Of a DNA stretch of 64,000 nt, positions 61,921 through 64,000 are shown piece by piece. Made by a program: the position numbers and the translations under genes. Where the stretch lies: contig NZ_JACHEB010000005.1 in NCBI RefSeq assembly GCF_014201335.1, positions 186,001-250,000 of the forward strand, given 5' to 3'. The notes under the pieces are model-generated. The model was not told the origin of the DNA. It was given only the letters and a program-made list of their open reading frames with translations, and did no database searches. The stretch comes from Tunturiibacter gelidiferens. Lineage in GTDB: Bacteria > Acidobacteriota > Terriglobia > Terriglobales > Acidobacteriaceae. Each line of letters begins with the position of its first letter. The first letter of the stretch is position 1.

Positions 61921-61949
61921 TACCCCACCCCGGGGAGGGGGGTGGGGGT
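61921..61949. repeat. G/C-run palindrome upstream of the exported-protein gene
   Basis: TACCCCACCCC followed by GGGG-A-GGGGGG-T-GGGGG. The C runs can pair with the G runs, and the plus strand has G tracts able to form a G-quadruplex. It lies 50 bp before the ATG at 61999. Whether it is part of the 5' leader is not known. The rest of 61636-61998 has no other gene. Confidence 0.5.
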
Positions 61950-61998
61950 CGCCATCTCCGACAAACTCGGATCTGCGTCTAAACTGTGGAATCAGCAG

Positions 61999-63054
61999 AT
62001 GGATCACCTAAACCGCAACGCAAAACTCGCAGCAATTCTCCTCGTCGCTACCATCAGCGCGCCACAATCTCTCCACGCTTTGCAGCACACCACCGCGCTC
62101 CAGCCCGACGGCGCGGCCCCACACCGCACCCGCCTCATCCTCAAGGACGGCAGCTACCAGGTCATCATGAGCTATCGCGTCGTCGGCGACGTCGTCCATT
62201 ACATCAGCGCCGAGCGCGGCGGAGCCGAAGAGGAGATTCCCCTCTCCCTCGTAGACCTCGACGCCACCAAGCGTTGGGACCACCAGCACTCCCAGCCCAC
62301 CCCCAACGCCGACAGCCCCCAACCCCCAGCCATCGACCCAGAACTCCTCAAAGAAGAAGCCGACCGCGCAGCCCTGACCCCGGAAGTCGCCAAAGACCTC
62401 CGCCTCCCCGAAGAAGACAGCACCCTCGCCCTCGACACCTACCGGGGCAACCCGGAACTGGTCCCCCTGGCCCAAACCGACAGCGATCTAAATCGAAACA
62501 CAGGCCACAACATCCTCAAGGCCGCCGTGAACCCACTCTCGGCCTCCCACCAACTCGTCGAGCTCAAAGGCGAGACCTCGCCCATCCAACTCCACATCAA
62601 GGACCCCGTTCTCTACCTCCGCATCGGCGACGAAACAGTCGGCAACACCGCCGGCACGCCCCTTACCGTCGACACCCACGGCGCCACCAGCCGAGCCGCG
62701 AACGATCCCACCGGGGGCTCGCCCAACAGCCGATATGTCGTCGTCCGCGCCGACGTTCGCCGGGGCGCCCGTGTCATCGCCAGCTTCCGCATCGGCCTCC
62801 TCGGCGGAGGACAGCACCAGGAGGATGTGATCGAGACGACCTCTGAACTCCTACCCGGGGGCCACTGGCTCAAAATAACCCCCAAAGAGCCCCTCGACTT
62901 CGGTGAGTTTGCCCTCATGGAGGTCCTCTCGGACAAAGCCGTCAACCTGGGTGTCTGGGACTTCGGCGTCCACCCCGTATCCCCCGAAAATCGCGACGTC
63001 CTCAAACCCGAACCCCGGCGCGGAGTCACGCTCGAACGCCACACCCCCAACTAA
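61999..63054 (+). CDS. Exported protein of unknown function
   Basis: 351 aa from the ATG at 61999, where a signal-like N-terminus starts (MDHLNRNAKLAAILLVATISAPQSLHA). An upstream in-frame ATG (61840) adds residues without signal character and crosses the G/C palindrome. The mature part has a short strand domain (RLILKDGSYQVIMSYRVVGDVVHYIS, EEEIPLSLVDLDATKRW), a Pro/Asn-rich linker, and a C-terminal beta-rich domain (SPIQLHIKDPVLYLRIGDET, RYVVVRADVRRGARVIASFRIG, PLDFGEFALMEVL). I do not recognise the C-terminal domain. The N-terminal segment with DGSxxxxxxYxVxGDxxxY is frequent in acidobacterial secreted proteins. Confidence 0.65.
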   Translation: MDHLNRNAKLAAILLVATISAPQSLHALQHTTALQPDGAAPHRTRLILKDGSYQVIMSYRVVGDVVHYISAERGGAEEEIPLSLVDLDATKRWDHQHSQPTPNADSPQPPAIDPELLKEEADRAALTPEVAKDLRLPEEDSTLALDTYRGNPELVPLAQTDSDLNRNTGHNILKAAVNPLSASHQLVELKGETSPIQLHIKDPVLYLRIGDETVGNTAGTPLTVDTHGATSRAANDPTGGSPNSRYVVVRADVRRGARVIASFRIGLLGGGQHQEDVIETTSELLPGGHWLKITPKEPLDFGEFALMEVLSDKAVNLGVWDFGVHPVSPENRDVLKPEPRRGVTLERHTPN

Positions 63055-63088
63055 CTGCTATCAGATTCGAATTTGAAAAGGGAAATGA

Positions 63089-64000
63089 CTAATTTCGCGG
63101 CACTGAATCGCGCTCGAGAAACATCTCCGAAACCGCCCGTCGAGAACCATCGATGGATCTCGTGGCCTCACCGCGTCCCATCATGCCCTTGCCTGCCACC
63201 GCGACGTTGTCCCGGGTCACTTTGGCTTCATACATCATCGTGTCCGCCGCACGCAGGATTGTCTGCACCGTATTACCATCCTCCGGGTACGTCGCCAGCC
63301 CAAAGCTTCCCGAGAGGCTGAGCGAAAGCCCAGCACCCTCCAGAAAACGCGCTCCCCTCAGGTCCTCGCACAGCGCCATTGTGGTTCCGCTTGCCGCCGC
63401 CTTCCCCATCCCTGGCAGCAGCGCAACAAACTCATCCCCGCCATAGCGAAAAGCGGCGTTGTTCGGTCCCAGGCTGCGTCTCATCAAGCCGCCAATCTCC
63501 GCCAGAAGGCGACTTCCGATCAAGTGTCCATGGGTATCGTTCACAGACTTGAAGTGATCCAGATCGACGAACATCAAACTAAATACCTGCCCGCGCGCTA
63601 CCTCTTCCTCCAGCATGGTGTACAGGTGGCGGGCATTGAAGAGTCCGGTCACGTCATCCGTGATGGTCAGCTCCTGAATCAGCGTCATGGATCGTGCGTT
63701 CTGGATCGCGATTGCCGCGTAATCGCACAGAATCCGCAGAAAAGAGATTGAATGCTCCGACAGCAGATCCAGCTTGCTATTGAGCAGTTGAATCACGCCC
63801 AGGGTCTTATTTCCAGATCGGACCGGAACGCAGGCTATGGATTGAATCTTCAGGTCAGGATGTTTATTCGCAAACGCCGACCAGTGTGGATCAAGCGCGA
63901 CATCCGGCACCACCAGTGGATTTCCGGTTGCTGCCACCCAACCAGCAACTCCCTCGCCGAGGGGTACACGCAACCCCTTCAGGCTCTCCGCGTTCTCTCC
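63089..64000 (-). CDS. GAF-GGDEF diguanylate cyclase, 5' end outside the window
   Basis: 304 codons are in the window; the frame is open to the right edge, so the gene continues there. The visible part begins inside a GAF domain (LRVPLGEGVAGWVAATGNPLVV, IQSIACVPVRSGNKTLGVIQLLN). A linker helix and a GGDEF domain follow, with LMFVDLDHFKSVNDTHGH, an intact YGGDEFVALLP, and SGSFGLATYPEDG. The RxxD inhibitory site is absent five residues before GGDEF, so product inhibition by c-di-GMP at the I-site is not expected. GAF ligand unknown. Confidence 0.92.
   Translation of the reverse strand, partial: GENAESLKGLRVPLGEGVAGWVAATGNPLVVPDVALDPHWSAFANKHPDLKIQSIACVPVRSGNKTLGVIQLLNSKLDLLSEHSISFLRILCDYAAIAIQNARSMTLIQELTITDDVTGLFNARHLYTMLEEEVARGQVFSLMFVDLDHFKSVNDTHGHLIGSRLLAEIGGLMRRSLGPNNAAFRYGGDEFVALLPGMGKAAASGTTMALCEDLRGARFLEGAGLSLSLSGSFGLATYPEDGNTVQTILRAADTMMYEAKVTRDNVAVAGKGMMGRGEATRSIDGSRRAVSEMFLERDSVPRN

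Noticed and set aside
1..64000. CRISPR arrays, tRNA/rRNA genes, prophage or integrative elements
   Set aside because: No regularly spaced repeats, cloverleaf-like sequences, integrases or phage structural genes were seen on reading through; a covariance-model scan would be needed to exclude small RNAs fully.

Overview
The window is an ordinary-looking stretch of bacterial chromosome from a Gram-negative, GC-rich member of the Acidobacteriota (class Terriglobia; Granulicella/Edaphobacter/Terriglobus-like). The assignment rests on gene content: a PadR regulator overlapping a large MacB/FtsX permease of the acidobacterial ADOP type, a VWFA-related secreted protein of the acidobacterial type, a BlaI/M56 pair whose peptidase carries a TonB tail, and KdsA and BamD-like proteins that imply an outer membrane with LPS. 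No phage, insertion sequence, CRISPR array, rRNA or tRNA gene was seen.

Layout. 1-7.7 kb: the start of nadC, a DUF2252 kinase-like protein, an SDR reductase, an exported unknown protein, then a coupled minus-strand operon of a Tat-exported arginase-fold protein, an ABC ATPase and its permease. 7.7-11.9 kb: an ArsR-AHSA1-membrane protein operon with an operator over the start codon, a BlaI-M56/TonB operon with promoter and operator visible, and a pseudo-receiver/HATPase protein. 11.9-25 kb: valS, two secreted beta-helix-like proteins, a BamD-like TPR protein, rpe, a Tat-type Gfo/Idh/MocA oxidoreductase, an Ntn amidase and a shortened UvrC relative. 23.6-27.2 kb: tldD and tldE separated by two tandem small zinc-binding paralogues. 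27-36 kb: mixed small genes, a 543-aa protein with a RecB-type PD-(D/E)XK signature, dusB, rpmE, a DnaC-like ATPase and an OmpA-like protein. 36-47 kb: kdsA, DUF1641 plus formate dehydrogenase, cca/tsaD (divergent, 21 bp apart), cysS, and formate-THF ligase between two related small secreted proteins. 47-64 kb: an EamA transporter, the PadR/ADOP pair, a class III aminotransferase, an Ig-repeat/propeller lipoprotein, an SDR and a TetR regulator that appear to share an operator, a GH13 amylase, a VWFA-related protein, an exported unknown and a GAF-GGDEF diguanylate cyclase cut by the right edge.

Functional links. Formate dehydrogenase and formate-THF ligase give two fates for formate. ValS, CysS, TsaD, CCA transferase, Dus and L31 are translation housekeeping. 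Several gene sets are translationally coupled by overlapping stop/start codons. A short structured dispersed repeat with compensatory base changes occurs at four intergenic sites. The less ordinary signals are the TldD/zinc/zinc/TldE operon, the arginase-fold protein with replaced metal ligands, the pseudo-receiver ATPase, the PD-(D/E)XK protein and the repeat family. I did not find a large, clearly new multi-gene system.
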